This document shows positions 45,398 to 53,825 of a DNA stretch of 64,000 bases, piece after piece. The DNA is from JAGTVG01 sp963699805 (lineage in GTDB: Bacteria; Bacteroidota; Bacteroidia; Cytophagales; Cyclobacteriaceae), in the NCBI GenBank assembly GCA_963699805.1, contig CAVOVH010000008.1:310001-374000 (forward strand). The letters are read 5' to 3'. The number at the start of each line of letters is the position of its first letter. Within the stretch, counting starts at the first letter, position 1. The translations under genes were made by a program, and so were the position numbers. The notes beneath the pieces are model-generated. The model did not search any database and was not told where the DNA came from. It saw only the letters and a program-made list of their open reading frames with translations.

Positions 45398-45595
45398 TTA
45401 ATTATTTTGTAATTCCTTATTCTTTAATGTGGTTGCAATCCGGGCAATTAATTTCCTTGATTCACGAATCTTCATCGGATTTTCAATGGGAGAAATTGCA
45501 TGAGCAAATTTTAGCTTTGTCAGGCTCTCTTTTTCCGCTTCCAGTTTCTGCTTCAGCTCTTCAACGGACAATGATTGTAATTCGGCATTTTTCAT
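45398..45595 (-). CDS. rpmC: 50S ribosomal protein L29
   Basis: 65 residues, intact. SLSVEELKQKLEAEKESLTK, AHAISPIENPMKIRESRKLI. Last clean gene before the dense indel zone to its right. Confidence 0.96.
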   Translation of the reverse strand: MKNAELQSLSVEELKQKLEAEKESLTKLKFAHAISPIENPMKIRESRKLIARIATTLKNKELQNN

Positions 45596-45601
45596 GATGA
45601 C

Positions 45602-46024
45602 TTATTCTGAGTAATCTCTTCTGACCACAAACTGTGTCTTAATCGGTAATTTTTGAGCAGCCAAGGCTCATTGATTCCTTCGCGAGTGCTTCAGGAACCC
45701 CGTAAGACTCAAATAAAATGGTGCCCGGTTTGATTACAGCCACCCAATATTCAGGAGCACCTTTACCTTTACCCATCCGGACTTCGGCTGGCTTTTTGGT
45801 GATGGGTTTGTCCGGGAAATATCCTGATCCACACCTGACCTTCTCTTTTCATGGCCCTGGTTACGGCGATACGGGCTGCTTCAATCTGACGGCTGCTGAT
45901 CCATCCCGGTTCGAGAGACTTTAAGTCCGAAAGTACCAAAACTGATCTCATGACCTCTGGTGGCAATTCCTTTTACCCTCCCTTTTTGCTTTTTCCTGAA
46001 TCTGGTTCTTTTTGGCTGTAACAT
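45602..46024 (-). CDS. rplP: 50S ribosomal protein L16 (three apparent frameshifts)
   Basis: About 139 residues after correction. ATG at 46024: MLQPKRTRFRKKQKGRVKGI, ISFGTFGLK, break; SLEPGWISSRQIEAARIAVT, VWIRIFP, break; then KPAEVRMGKGKGAPEYWVAV, break; LPIKTQFVVRRDYSE-stop. All three breaks fit one extra base each (AAAGTC, CCCGGAC, CTTGGC), and the total length returns to a multiple of three. Confidence 0.92.
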
Positions 46025-46045
46025 TGTTAAATTCTTTTGAAAATT

Positions 46046-46785
46046 TTACCTTCTTCTTCTTTTAGGTCCTTCACCACGTTTTCTTCTGCCTACTCCTGCA
46101 TGGTCCTCCACCTGATGAAACGTCCTGAAATACCAACATTGGGAGAAAGATCTCTTTTTCCGTATACTTCTCCTTTGAAGATCCAAACTTTAATCCCGAT
46201 CTTTCCATATACTGTATTTGCTTCAGAAATTGCATAGTCAATATCCGCCCTTAAGGTATGCAAGGGAATTCTTCCTTCCTTATATTGTTCTGTCCGTGCC
46301 ATTTCAGCCCCCCCAAGTCTTCCGGAAACCTTAATTTTAATTCCTTGTGCACCTACCCGGATGGCAGAAGCAATGGCCTGTTTCATAGCTCTTCTATAGG
46401 ATATTCGTGGCCATGATCTGCTGTGCAACTGATTCACCAACCAATTTGGCATCGAGTTCCGGACGTTTGATTTCATAGATATTGATCTGAACATCCTTTC
46501 CGGTGAGCTTGTTTCAATTCTTCCTTTATTTTGTCAACTTCTGCACCACCTTTTCCAATGACAACTCCTGGCCGTGCAGTATGTACAGTAAGGGTGATCC
46601 TTTTAAGCGTTCTTTCAATTACGATCTTTGAAATACCACCTTTGGGGATCCTGGCCTCGATATATTTCCTGATCTTCTGATCTTCAATCAGCTTTGCTGG
46701 AAAATGATTTCCCACCATACCAGTTGGAATCCCAACCTTTGATGATACCGAGTCTAAGCCCTATTGGATTTACTTTTTGTCCCAT
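46046..46785 (-). CDS. rpsC: 30S ribosomal protein S3 (about five apparent frameshifts)
   Basis: MGQKVNPIGLRLGIIKGWDS from the ATG at 46785. The KH-domain part is ARPGVVIGKGGAEVDKIKEE; the C-terminal part is GRLGGAEMARTEQYKEGRIP and GIKVWIFKGEVYGKRDLSPN, ending in a basic tail GPKRRRR-stop at 46046. Each segment is in a different frame, joined by single extra bases (for example GGGAAATC for GGGAATC near 46697). 740 bases equals 246 codons plus two, as five insertions predict. Confidence 0.92.
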
Positions 46786-46791
46786 ACTGTA

Positions 46792-47180
46792 CTATTTTTT
46801 TTCGGTATTTTTTTCAACTTCCGGTTCTTCGATGGAATAGTTGCTGGCTACCACCATGGTCACATGATTGGATCTTTTCCGGATCCGGTGTGCTCTTCCT
46901 TGCGGTGCCGGTCTGAGCCGTTTCAAGGATCCTTCCACCATCCACAAAAATCTCCTTGACATAAAGATCCGCCTCTTCAAGCCTGGACATCTTCATATTT
47001 ATTTTGCCAGTTTGAAATTGCGGAGAGCAAAAGTTTTTCCATTCGGGCTGCATTGTGATTCGGCTCAAATTTTAGCAGGTTCAAAGCTTTTGCAACCTTC
47101 TTGCCCCTGATCAAATCAGCCACAAGCCTCATTTTCCTGGGTGAGGTAGGCACATTCCGTAATTTTGCAACTGCTTCCAT
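46792..47180 (-). CDS. rplV: 50S ribosomal protein L22 (two apparent frameshifts)
   Basis: MEAVAKLRNVPTSPRKMRLV start; NWQNKYED, break near 46985; RLEEADLYVKEIFVDGG, break near 46930; SLKRLRPAPQGRAHRIRKRS, HVTMVVA, with an extended acidic tail (EEPEVEKNTEKK). 389 bases equals 129 codons plus two. Confidence 0.92.
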
Positions 47181-47188
47181 TCTATTAT

Positions 47189-47467
47189 TTATCTTTTACC
47201 TTTATCCTTTTTTGATATATGACCCCTGAAAGTCCTGGTAGGTGCAAATTCGCCCAGTTTATGACCAACCATATTTTCTGTGACATAGACAGGTATGAAT
47301 TTATTTCCATTATGCACAGCAAAGGTATGTCCCACAAAATCCGGAGAGATCATGGATCGCCTTGACCATGTTTTAATCACTGACTTTTTGCCGGAGTCAT
47401 TCATCTTATCAACCTTGCTCTCAAGTCGAAAATCAATATAAGGTCCTTTTTTAAGTGATCTTGCCAT
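47189..47467 (-). CDS. rpsS: 30S ribosomal protein S19
   Basis: 92 residues, intact although inside the indel-rich zone. MARSLKKGPYIDFRLESKVD, TWSRRSMISPDFVGHTFAVH, GHKLGEFAPTRTFRGHISKK. Its ATG shares one base with the rplB stop. Confidence 0.96.
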   Translation of the reverse strand: MARSLKKGPYIDFRLESKVDKMNDSGKKSVIKTWSRRSMISPDFVGHTFAVHNGNKFIPVYVTENMVGHKLGEFAPTRTFRGHISKKDKGKR

Positions 47468-48289
47468 TATTTTCTCTTACTAATTATCATTTTATCTGAG
47501 TACTTATTCTGATGGCTCGTCTTTTATGCCTTTCGCATAAAGACCCGTTCTGGATCTCGGATGTCCTCCTGAGGCTCGTCCTTCACCACCACCCATTGGG
47601 ATGATCAACCGGGTTCATGGCAACACCTCTTACTCGTGGCCGTCTACCTAACCAACGGTTACGACCTGCTTTACCCAGGGTTTCGTTCATATGATCACAT
47701 TGGATACAGAACCGATCGTAGCATTACAGGCACTCAGTACCATCCTCATTTCTCCACTGGGCAATTTAATGGTGGCATATTTTCCTTCCCGGGCCACTAA
47801 CTGGGCATAGGATCCAGCACTTCTTGCCAGGGATCCACCTTTGCCGGGGCTTAATTCAATATTATGAATGATCGTACCCAAGGGAATTTTCGAAAGCGGC
47901 AGGTGATTGCCAACCTCAGGAGCCACATTTTCCCCAGCCACAACGGTCTGGCCCACCTTGAATCCGTCAGGTGCCAGGATGTATGATTTTTCACCATCCG
48001 CATAGAATAACAATGCAATGCGTGCCGATCGGTTTGGATCGTATTCAATGGATTTTACCGTTGCAGGAACATCATTTTTGGCTCTGATAAAATCAATAAC
48101 CCTGTATTTTCGTTTATGACCTCCTCCAACATAACGGATGGTCATTTTTCCAACATTATTTCTGCCACCGGATTTTCTTTAAGGTTTTATCAGAGACTTT
48201 TCAGGCACTGCTTTGGTAACCTAATCAAAATCAGGTGCCATTCTGTATCTTTGTCCCGGTGTCACCGGCCTTAATTTCCTTACAGCCAT
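47467..48289 (-). CDS. rplB: 50S ribosomal protein L2 (several apparent indels and one in-frame TAG)
   Basis: ATG at 48289: MAVRKLRPVTPGQRYRMAPD, then an in-frame TAG near 48219 where Glu/Gln/Lys is expected, VTKAVPEKSLIK and a compensating pair of A-run errors. The long clean centre (MTIRYVGGGHKRKYRVIDFI ... EMRMVLSACNATIGSVSNV) ends near 47694. Then MNETLGKAGRNRWLGRRPRV, RGVAMNPVDHP, GGGEGRASGGHPRSRTGLYA and an end ISKRK-stop occur in shifted frames. Net length 274 codons plus one. Catalytic-centre protein of the large subunit. Confidence 0.9.
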
Positions 48290-48299
48290 TGCTTCTACT

Positions 48300-48586
48300 T
48301 TAAATTCCGCTATAAAAATCTATTACCTCACCTTCCGCCACCGTTACGATTGCCTTTTTAAATGAAGGAGTCCTTCCTGAGATGATCTGTTTTTTTGTAT
48401 ACCTGGTTTTTTCTTTCCAGGATATCGCATTGTATTTACTCTTTCCACATTTACGCCATACATTTTTTCAACAGCTTTTTTTATCTCCACCTTATTGGCC
48501 CTGCTCTCCACGACAAATCCATACTTGCCCTTTTCATTAAGGTCAGATACTTTTTCAGTTACCAAGGGTTTTATTAAGATCCCCAT
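48300..48586 (-). CDS. rplW: 50S ribosomal protein L23 (one apparent frameshift)
   Basis: MGILIKPLVTEKVSDLNEKG, NKVEIKKAVEKMYGVNVERV, NTMRYPGKKK, then a missing A in an A-run near 48416. The shifted frame gives RYTKKQIISGRTPSFKKAIV and VAEGEVIDFYSGI-stop at 48300. 287 bases is one short of 96 codons, consistent with one deletion. Confidence 0.92.
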
Positions 48587-48593
48587 TGCCTGA

Positions 48594-49220
48594 TTAATTC
48601 AAAATTTCTTCAATTTTCTAAACAGATCCTTCCACATAAGCAATTTATCCGCATGAAGGACCTCATAGGTATTGAGATTATTGGCAAGAATCACACTGTA
48701 TTTTTGATGTTCCTCGAAGAGAGCACCAGATTCTGATCAGCCTCAGGAATGATCACCAGAATTTTCTTCGTAACCAGCGAAAGATCATTGAGTATTTTTA
48801 CAAAATCTTTGGTTTTGGCAGACTCAAAGGTAAAATTCTCAAGCACTGCAATTTCATCGGCTTTTGCTTTGTATGATAAGGCAGATTTCCTTGCAAGATC
48901 TTTAACTTTTTTATTCAGTTTAAAACCATAATCCCTGGGTTTCGGACCGAATACGGTTCCTCCACCTTTGAAGATGGGCGATTTCATACTACCCGCCCTG
49001 GCAGTTCCTGTTCCTTTTTGCCTTTTGATCTTTCCTGGTCGAACCAGTTATTTCACTTCTTTCTTTTGATTTATGTGTACCCTGTCTCTGGTTGGCAAGG
49101 TATTGTTTTACATCCAGATAAATGGCGTGATCATTCGGTTCGAACATTAAAAATCTCATCAGAAAGCTTTACCTTCCTGCCGGTATCTTCACCATTATTT
49201 TTTAGTACCTTAACTTCCAT
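48594..49220 (-). CDS. rplD: 50S ribosomal protein L4 (several apparent frameshifts)
   Basis: ATG at 49220: MEVKVLKNNGEDTGRKVKLS, break near 49140; NDHAIYLDVKQYLANQRQGT, break near 49028; GTGTARAGSMKSPIFKGGGT, GPKPRDYGFKLNKKVKDLAR (clean 98 residues); break near 48691; VILANNLNTYEVLHADKLLM, and an end best read as KIEEILN-stop at 48594, although TGA at 48599 is possible in another frame. Net length is a multiple of three, consistent with balanced insertions and deletions. Confidence 0.9.
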
Positions 49221-49225
49221 GTCAA

Positions 49226-49865
49226 TTACTTCTCAAGTACTACATATGAATTTTTAGAACCCGGTACTGATCCACTCACGAGTACCAGGTTTTTATCAGG
49301 ATAAATCTTAACGATTCTCAAGGTTTAACTTTTTAACTCTGGCGACCTCCTGTCTGTCCGGCCATTCTCAAGTCCTTTGAATACCCTGGAAGGATATGAA
49401 CACGCTCCAATGGACCCGGGTGCCCTTAATCTGTTATGCTGACCATGTGTTGATCCTACCTACACCACCGAAACCATGCCGCCTAACAACACCCTGAAAT
49501 CCTTTTCCTTTCGATTTGCCAATGGCATCGACAAATTCACCTTCTTTAAACACATCACCCACATTGATCACCTGTCCAACTTCAATTCCTCCCTCATATT
49601 CGATTCGGAAATTCCTGAATTCAACAACCTTCTTTTTAGGTGTTGTATTGGCTTTTGGAAAATGCCCTTTCAATGCCTTGGTGGTCTTTTTTCGGTTTTC
49701 TCTCATCATAACTGAGCTGTATTGCCTTGTATCCATCTTTTTCCGGATTCTTCACTTGCGTTACCACACAAGGACCAGCCTCGTATCACCGTGCATGCGA
49801 CATTACGTCCAATCGGCACTGTAGATGGTAGTCATTCCTAATTTTTTTCCTATTATTCCAGACAT
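49226..49865 (-). CDS. rplC: 50S ribosomal protein L3 (about seven apparent frameshifts)
   Basis: ATG at 49865: MSGIIGKKLGMTTIYSAD, break; ACTVI, break; AGPCVVTQVKNPEKDGYKAI, break; KALKGHFPKANTTPKKKVVE to GFQGVVRRHGFGGVG, break near 49450; STHGQHNRLRAPGSIGACSY, break; MAGQTGG, two more breaks; IVKIYPDKNLVLVSGSVPGS and the end YVVLEK-stop at 49226. Seven single-base insertions predict 213 codons plus one, exactly the 640 bases seen. Confidence 0.91.
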
Positions 49866-49884
49866 TTCTATTATTTATAATTAA

Positions 49885-49902
49885 CTGCCCGACAAAGGGC
49901 AG
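49885..49902 (-). promoter_or_regulatory. rplC: Stem-loop in the rplC leader
   Basis: CTGCCC (49885-49890) and GGGCAG (49897-49902) with a 6-base loop, about 20 bases before the rplC ATG and just after the predicted transcription start. May be a ribosomal-protein control site; inference from position. Confidence 0.5.
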
Positions 49903-49919
49903 ATTCGACAAAAGGACTG

Positions 49920-49948
49920 CAAAGGTATTAATAAATATTAATTTCAAA
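49920..49948 (-). promoter_or_regulatory. rplC: Promoter of the S10-type operon starting at rplC
   Basis: On the minus strand TTTG (49945-49948), 17 bases, then TACCTTTG (49920-49927), followed by CAGTCC. Both Bacteroidota elements match. Downstream of the rpsJ terminator, 54 bases before the rplC ATG. Confidence 0.75.
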
Positions 49949-49981
49949 AATCTAACATTCCAATTTTCGGGATGTCTAGAC

Positions 49982-50010
49982 AAAAAAAGAACCAATAAAA
50001 TTATTGGTTC
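49982..50010 (-). terminator. Intrinsic terminator after rpsJ
   Basis: Inverted repeat GAACCAAT...ATTGGTTC (49989-50010). On the minus strand it is followed by seven T (49982-49988), 24 bases past the rpsJ stop. It separates the str-type unit (rpsL...rpsJ) from rplC. Confidence 0.85.
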
Positions 50011-50033
50011 ATCCGAGGTCGTTATTTACGTAA

Positions 50034-50340
50034 TCAGACCTTGATCTCAACATCAACACCACTTGGTAACTCCAGTTTCATCAGCGCATCAACGGTTTTG
50101 GTACTGTTGGAATAAATATCTACCAATCGCTTATAGGTACACAAGTTGAAATTGTTCCCTCGATTTTTTGTTTACATGTGGTGATCGCAACACCGTAAAT
50201 ATTTCCTTTTCAGTAGGTAACGGGATTGGTCCACTTACAACAGCACCTGTTGTTTTTACAGCTCTTACGATCTTTTCTGATGATTTATCAACCAGGTTGT
50301 GATCGTAGGATTTTAGTTTAATTCTTATTTTCTGGGTCAT
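50034..50340 (-). CDS. rpsJ: 30S ribosomal protein S10 (one apparent frameshift)
   Basis: ATG at 50340: MTQKIRIKLKSYDHNLVDKS, GPIPLPTEKEIFTVLRSPHV, NKKSREQFQL, then one extra base (CTTGTG, near 50142). The next frame gives CTYKRLVDIYSNSTKTVDAL, MKLELPSGVDVEIKV-stop at 50034. 307 bases equals 102 codons plus one. Also the NusB partner in antitermination (family knowledge). Confidence 0.93.
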
Positions 50341-50350
50341 GATCAATATA

Positions 50351-52498
50351 TTATTCTCCTTTTACTTTTGCTATAATTTCTTTCAGCAAGCTTATCGGCA
50401 CTTGTTCATAGTGTGAAAATGTTAGCGATGCAGCAGCTCGACCTGACGTAATGGTCCGCAGATCTGTAACATATCCAAACAATTCGGAAAGTGGCACATC
50501 GCTTTGATCACCTGGGCACCTGCCTTTGGTATCCATCCCTTTCATAAGTCCTCGTCTTTTATTCAGATCACCGGTTACATCGGTCCTGTATATTCATCAG
50601 GACGTAACCACCTCAACAGACATAATGGGTTCCAATCAACTGTGGGTGAAGCTTTTGCTGGCAGCATTCCTGAAATCCATTCTTGCTGCCAGTTCAAATG
50701 ATAAGTGAATCGGAGTCGACATCATGGAAGGATCCATGAAAAAGTCTGACTTTCATGCTTCTCAACCGGATAACCTGCCAATGGACCATTTTTCATGGCC
50801 TCTTAAATCCTTTTTCAATGGCCGGAATAAATTCTCTTGGAATTACACCGCCAACAATGTTATTGTCAAACTGTAACCAGCCCTTCCTTACCATCATCCT
50901 GTGGTCCAAGTTCAAATACGATATCGGCAAATTTACCTCGACCACCAGTTTGTTTTTTATATGACTTCCTTGTGTTCTACCGTTTAGGTAATAGCCTCCT
51001 TATAGGCAACCTGCGGAGCTCCCTGATTGATTTCAACCTTAAACTCACGCTTCAGTCTGTCAATAATGATCTCAAGGTGCAGTTCACCCATTCCTCGCAA
51101 GAATGGTCTGACCAGTTTCTTCATCGGTTCGTACCTGCAGGGTAGGATCTTCTTCAACCAGTTTGGTAATGGCGACACCAGTTTATCCACATCAGCCTGT
51201 GTTCTTGGCTCTATGGCATAGCCGATAACCGGCTCAGGGAAGGTACATGGATTCCAGTATGATCTTATGCTTTTCATCAACCAGGGTATCGCCGGTTTTA
51301 ATATCTTTAAATCCAACAGCTGCCGCAATATCACCCGCTTCTACCACATCAATCGGATTTTGCTTATTTGAATGCATTTGCATCAAGCCTCGAGATCCGC
51401 TCTTTTTTATCAGTTCGCATATTATATACATAGGAACCAGCATTCAAGCCTTCCTGAATAAACCCTGAAAAAGCACAGTCTTCCTACAAAGGGATCCGTT
51501 GCAATTTTAAAGGCCAGGGCTGCAAAAGGTTCTTCCGGATCGGGTTCCCGTACCTCTTCCTTTTCAGTATATGGATTGATTCCCTTAACCGGAGGCAAAT
51601 CCAATGGGTGAAGGCAGATACTGCACATACCGCATCAAGTAATGCCTGTACACCTTTATTTTTAAATGCGGATCCAACCAGCACGGGAGAAAAAGAAAGA
51701 TCAATAACCGCCTTTCTGATGGCAGTCATCATTTCTTCCTTGGTGATGGAATCCGGATCTTCAAAGAATTTTTCAAGAATTGCATCATCATATTCGGCAA
51801 CACTTTCAACCAGTTTCTGACGCCATTCATCGACTGTCTCCACCAAATCATCCGGAATCATGCTACGACTCATATAGGTCATTCCCTTATCTTCTTCATT
51901 CCAGATGATGGCCTTGTTTGTAATCAGATCAACCACACCCACGAATGAATCTTCTGCATCCGATCGGAACCTGAAGGGGAACGGGATTGGCTTTTAGCTT
52001 TTCCTTGATTTCATCAACAACATTAAAAAAATCAGCTCCAGCACGATCCATTTTATTTACAAAACAAATCCGGGGAACTTTATATTTATCGGCCTGACGC
52101 CAAACCGTTTCAGATTGAGGTTCAACTCCTGATACAGCACAAAACAAGGCAACTGCTCCATCCAGTACACGCAATGACCGTTCTACCTCAACGGTAAAAT
52201 CGACGTGACCGGGAGTATCAATGATATTGATCCTGTATTCTTTGGTGTTATCGGTAATGGCTTGCCTTGCGTGGTTGGATATTTCCAGAAAGTAGTGGTT
52301 GCAGCAGAAGTAATGGTAATTCCTCTTTCCTGCTCCTGCTCCATCCAGTCCATCACCGCACCACCTTCATGAACTTCTCCCATTTTATGTGTAAGTCCAG
52401 TATAATAGAGTATCCGCTCAGTGGTGGTGGTTTTACCGGCATCAATGTGAGCCATGATGCCTATATTTCTTAAGTATTTTAAGATCTTTCTTTGCCAT
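50351..52498 (-). CDS. fusA: Elongation factor G (multiple apparent frameshifts)
   Basis: ATG at 52498 (MAKKDLK), then IGIMAHIDAGKTTTTERILY (P-loop), EQERGITITSAATTTFWKY (switch I), IIDTPGHVDFTVEVERSLRV (G3), FVNKMDRAGADFFNVVDEIK (G4). Domain II and later parts are found in at least eight separate frame segments down to the stop at 50351, for example DPFVGRLCFFRVYSG, VEAGDIAAAVGFKDIKTGDT, MGELHLEIIIDRLKREFKVE and a final SFSHYEQVP-type end. Total length is 716 codons. It translocates tRNA-mRNA on the ribosome. Breaks seen near 52480, 52235, 51955, 51620, 51445, 51380 and several between 50980 and 50550. Confidence 0.92.
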
Positions 52499-52506
52499 GC
52501 TGCTCC

Positions 52507-52977
52507 TTAAAATCTAAAATGTGAAAAAGCTTTATTCGCTTCAGCCATCCTATGGGTATCATCTTTTTTCTTCACAGCAGCACCTTCTCCCTTTGCACGC
52601 GGCAATGATTTCACCTGCCAGACGGTCCACCATGGTTTTTTCACCTCGTGATCTGGCATAACGTATCATCCATTTCATCCCGAGTGAGATCTTTCGATCC
52701 GGTCTGACTTCCAACGGCACCTGAAATGTAGCTCCACCAACTCGACGGCTTTTTACTTCGACAGCAGGCATTATATTATTCAATGCTTTTTTCCAGGTTT
52801 CAAGCCCATCTTCACCCACTTTATTCTTCAACAATATCAATGGCATCATAAAAAATCCTGTAGGCAACATTCTTTTTGCCCCTCAACATGAGATTATTAA
52901 CAAATCTGGTCACAAGTGTATCCTGGTATTTCGGATCCGGCAGTAGATATCTCTTCTTAGGTTTAGACTTTCCTCAT
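52507..52977 (-). CDS. rpsG: 30S ribosomal protein S7 (three apparent frameshifts)
   Basis: ATG at 52977 (MRK, break), KPKKRYLLPDPKYQDTLVTR, FVNNLMLRGKKNVAYRIFYD, break near 52820; KVGEDGLETWKKALNNIMPA, VEVKSRRVGGATFQVPLEVR, LGMKWMIRYARSRGEKTMVD, break near 52600; and the end AEANKAFSHFRF-stop. Three insertions keep the total a multiple of three. Confidence 0.92.
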
Positions 52978-52988
52978 TCTTCTATTAT

Positions 52989-53365
52989 TTATTTTTTAGG
53001 CCTTTTTGCTCCATATTTTGATCTACCCTGCAGTCTGCCTTCAACACCAGCAGTATCCAGTGCACCACGAATGATGTGATATCTTACACCTGGCAGGTCT
53101 TTTACCCGGCCACCGCGGATCAGAACAATCGAGTGCTCCTGAAGATTATGACCTTCACCCATGATATAGGCATTCACCTCATTGCCGTTGGTAAGCCTTA
53201 CCCTGGCCACTTTTCTCATGGCCGAATTTGGCTTTTTTGGGTGTTGTTGTATATACCCTCGTACATACTCCTCTTCTCTGTGGACATGAATCCAAAGCCG
53301 GTGATTTGGACTTTGAAGTCTTTGATTTTTCTTCCTTTTCTTACTAACTGCTGTATTGTTGGCAT
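52989..53365 (-). CDS. rpsL: 30S ribosomal protein S12 (two apparent frameshifts)
   Basis: ATG at 53365: MPTIQQLVRKGRK, one extra A; KSPALDSCPQRRGVCTRVYT, TTPKK, one extra A; PNSAMRKVARVRLTNGNEVN, GEGHNLQEHSIVLIRGGRVK, to RSKYGAKRPKK. 377 bases equals 125 codons plus two. Preceded by a canonical promoter. Decoding-centre protein; the usual K42-type lysine of TTPKKPNSA is present. Confidence 0.93.
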
Positions 53366-53412
53366 AAATATTATATTCTATTAATTCATCTCCCATGCAA
53401 AATTTCGGACTG

Positions 53413-53443
53413 CAAAGGTAGATAATTAGTGATTACATTCAAA
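53413..53443 (-). promoter_or_regulatory. rpsL: Promoter of the rpsL-rpsG-fusA-rpsJ unit
   Basis: On the minus strand TTTG (53440-53443), 19 bases, then TACCTTTG (53413-53420) followed by CAGTCC. Exact consensus and spacing for the Bacteroidota housekeeping sigma factor; 48 bases before the rpsL ATG. The 14-base core is identical to that of rplC. Confidence 0.78.
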
Positions 53444-53482
53444 AATAATTCCTTCGAAAAATCAGTGAATAATTGTTATTTA

Positions 53483-53816
53483 TCACGCTTCTCCTACGGT
53501 TCCTCCAAAATTGATCGGAAATTTTGGTGCCTTCATCCGTTTTTTTAATCGTGGCCAAAAGTCTCCTCATATTTATCGATATTATCTTTCAACGCATTTA
53601 ACAACCGTTTGGCATGTTCCGGTGTAATTACAATCCGGGATTTTACCTTGGCTTTTGGAACTCCTGGCATTAACCTTATAAAATCAATCACAAATTCACT
53701 ATTGGAATGAGCGATCATCGCCAGGTTGGAATAAATCCCTTCTGCAATTTCCTCAGAAAGTTCAATATTGATCTGATTTTGAGGGGATTTTGGGCTCTTT
53801 TTTCGAATCTATCCAT
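53483..53816 (-). CDS. DUF3467-family protein (three apparent indels)
   Basis: About 110 residues. After an N-terminal shift in an A-run, the main frame reads INIELSEEIAEGIYSNLAMI, AHSNSEFVIDFIRLMPGVPK, AKVKSRIVITPEHAKRLLNA, LKDNIDKYEETFG, and the last part (FPINFGGTVGEA-stop) follows two further single-base shifts. This is the small DUF3467 family that sits between rpoC and rpsL in Bacteroidota; function unknown, and the location suggests a link to transcription or translation. 334 bases equals 111 codons plus one. Confidence 0.88.
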
Positions 53817-53825
53817 GATCTATTA

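Noticed and set aside
49226..51450. Repeated extra G after CTT (CTTG) at several break points as a possible specific signal
   Set aside because: Equally read as a duplicated T in CTG leucine codons, a plain homopolymer error.
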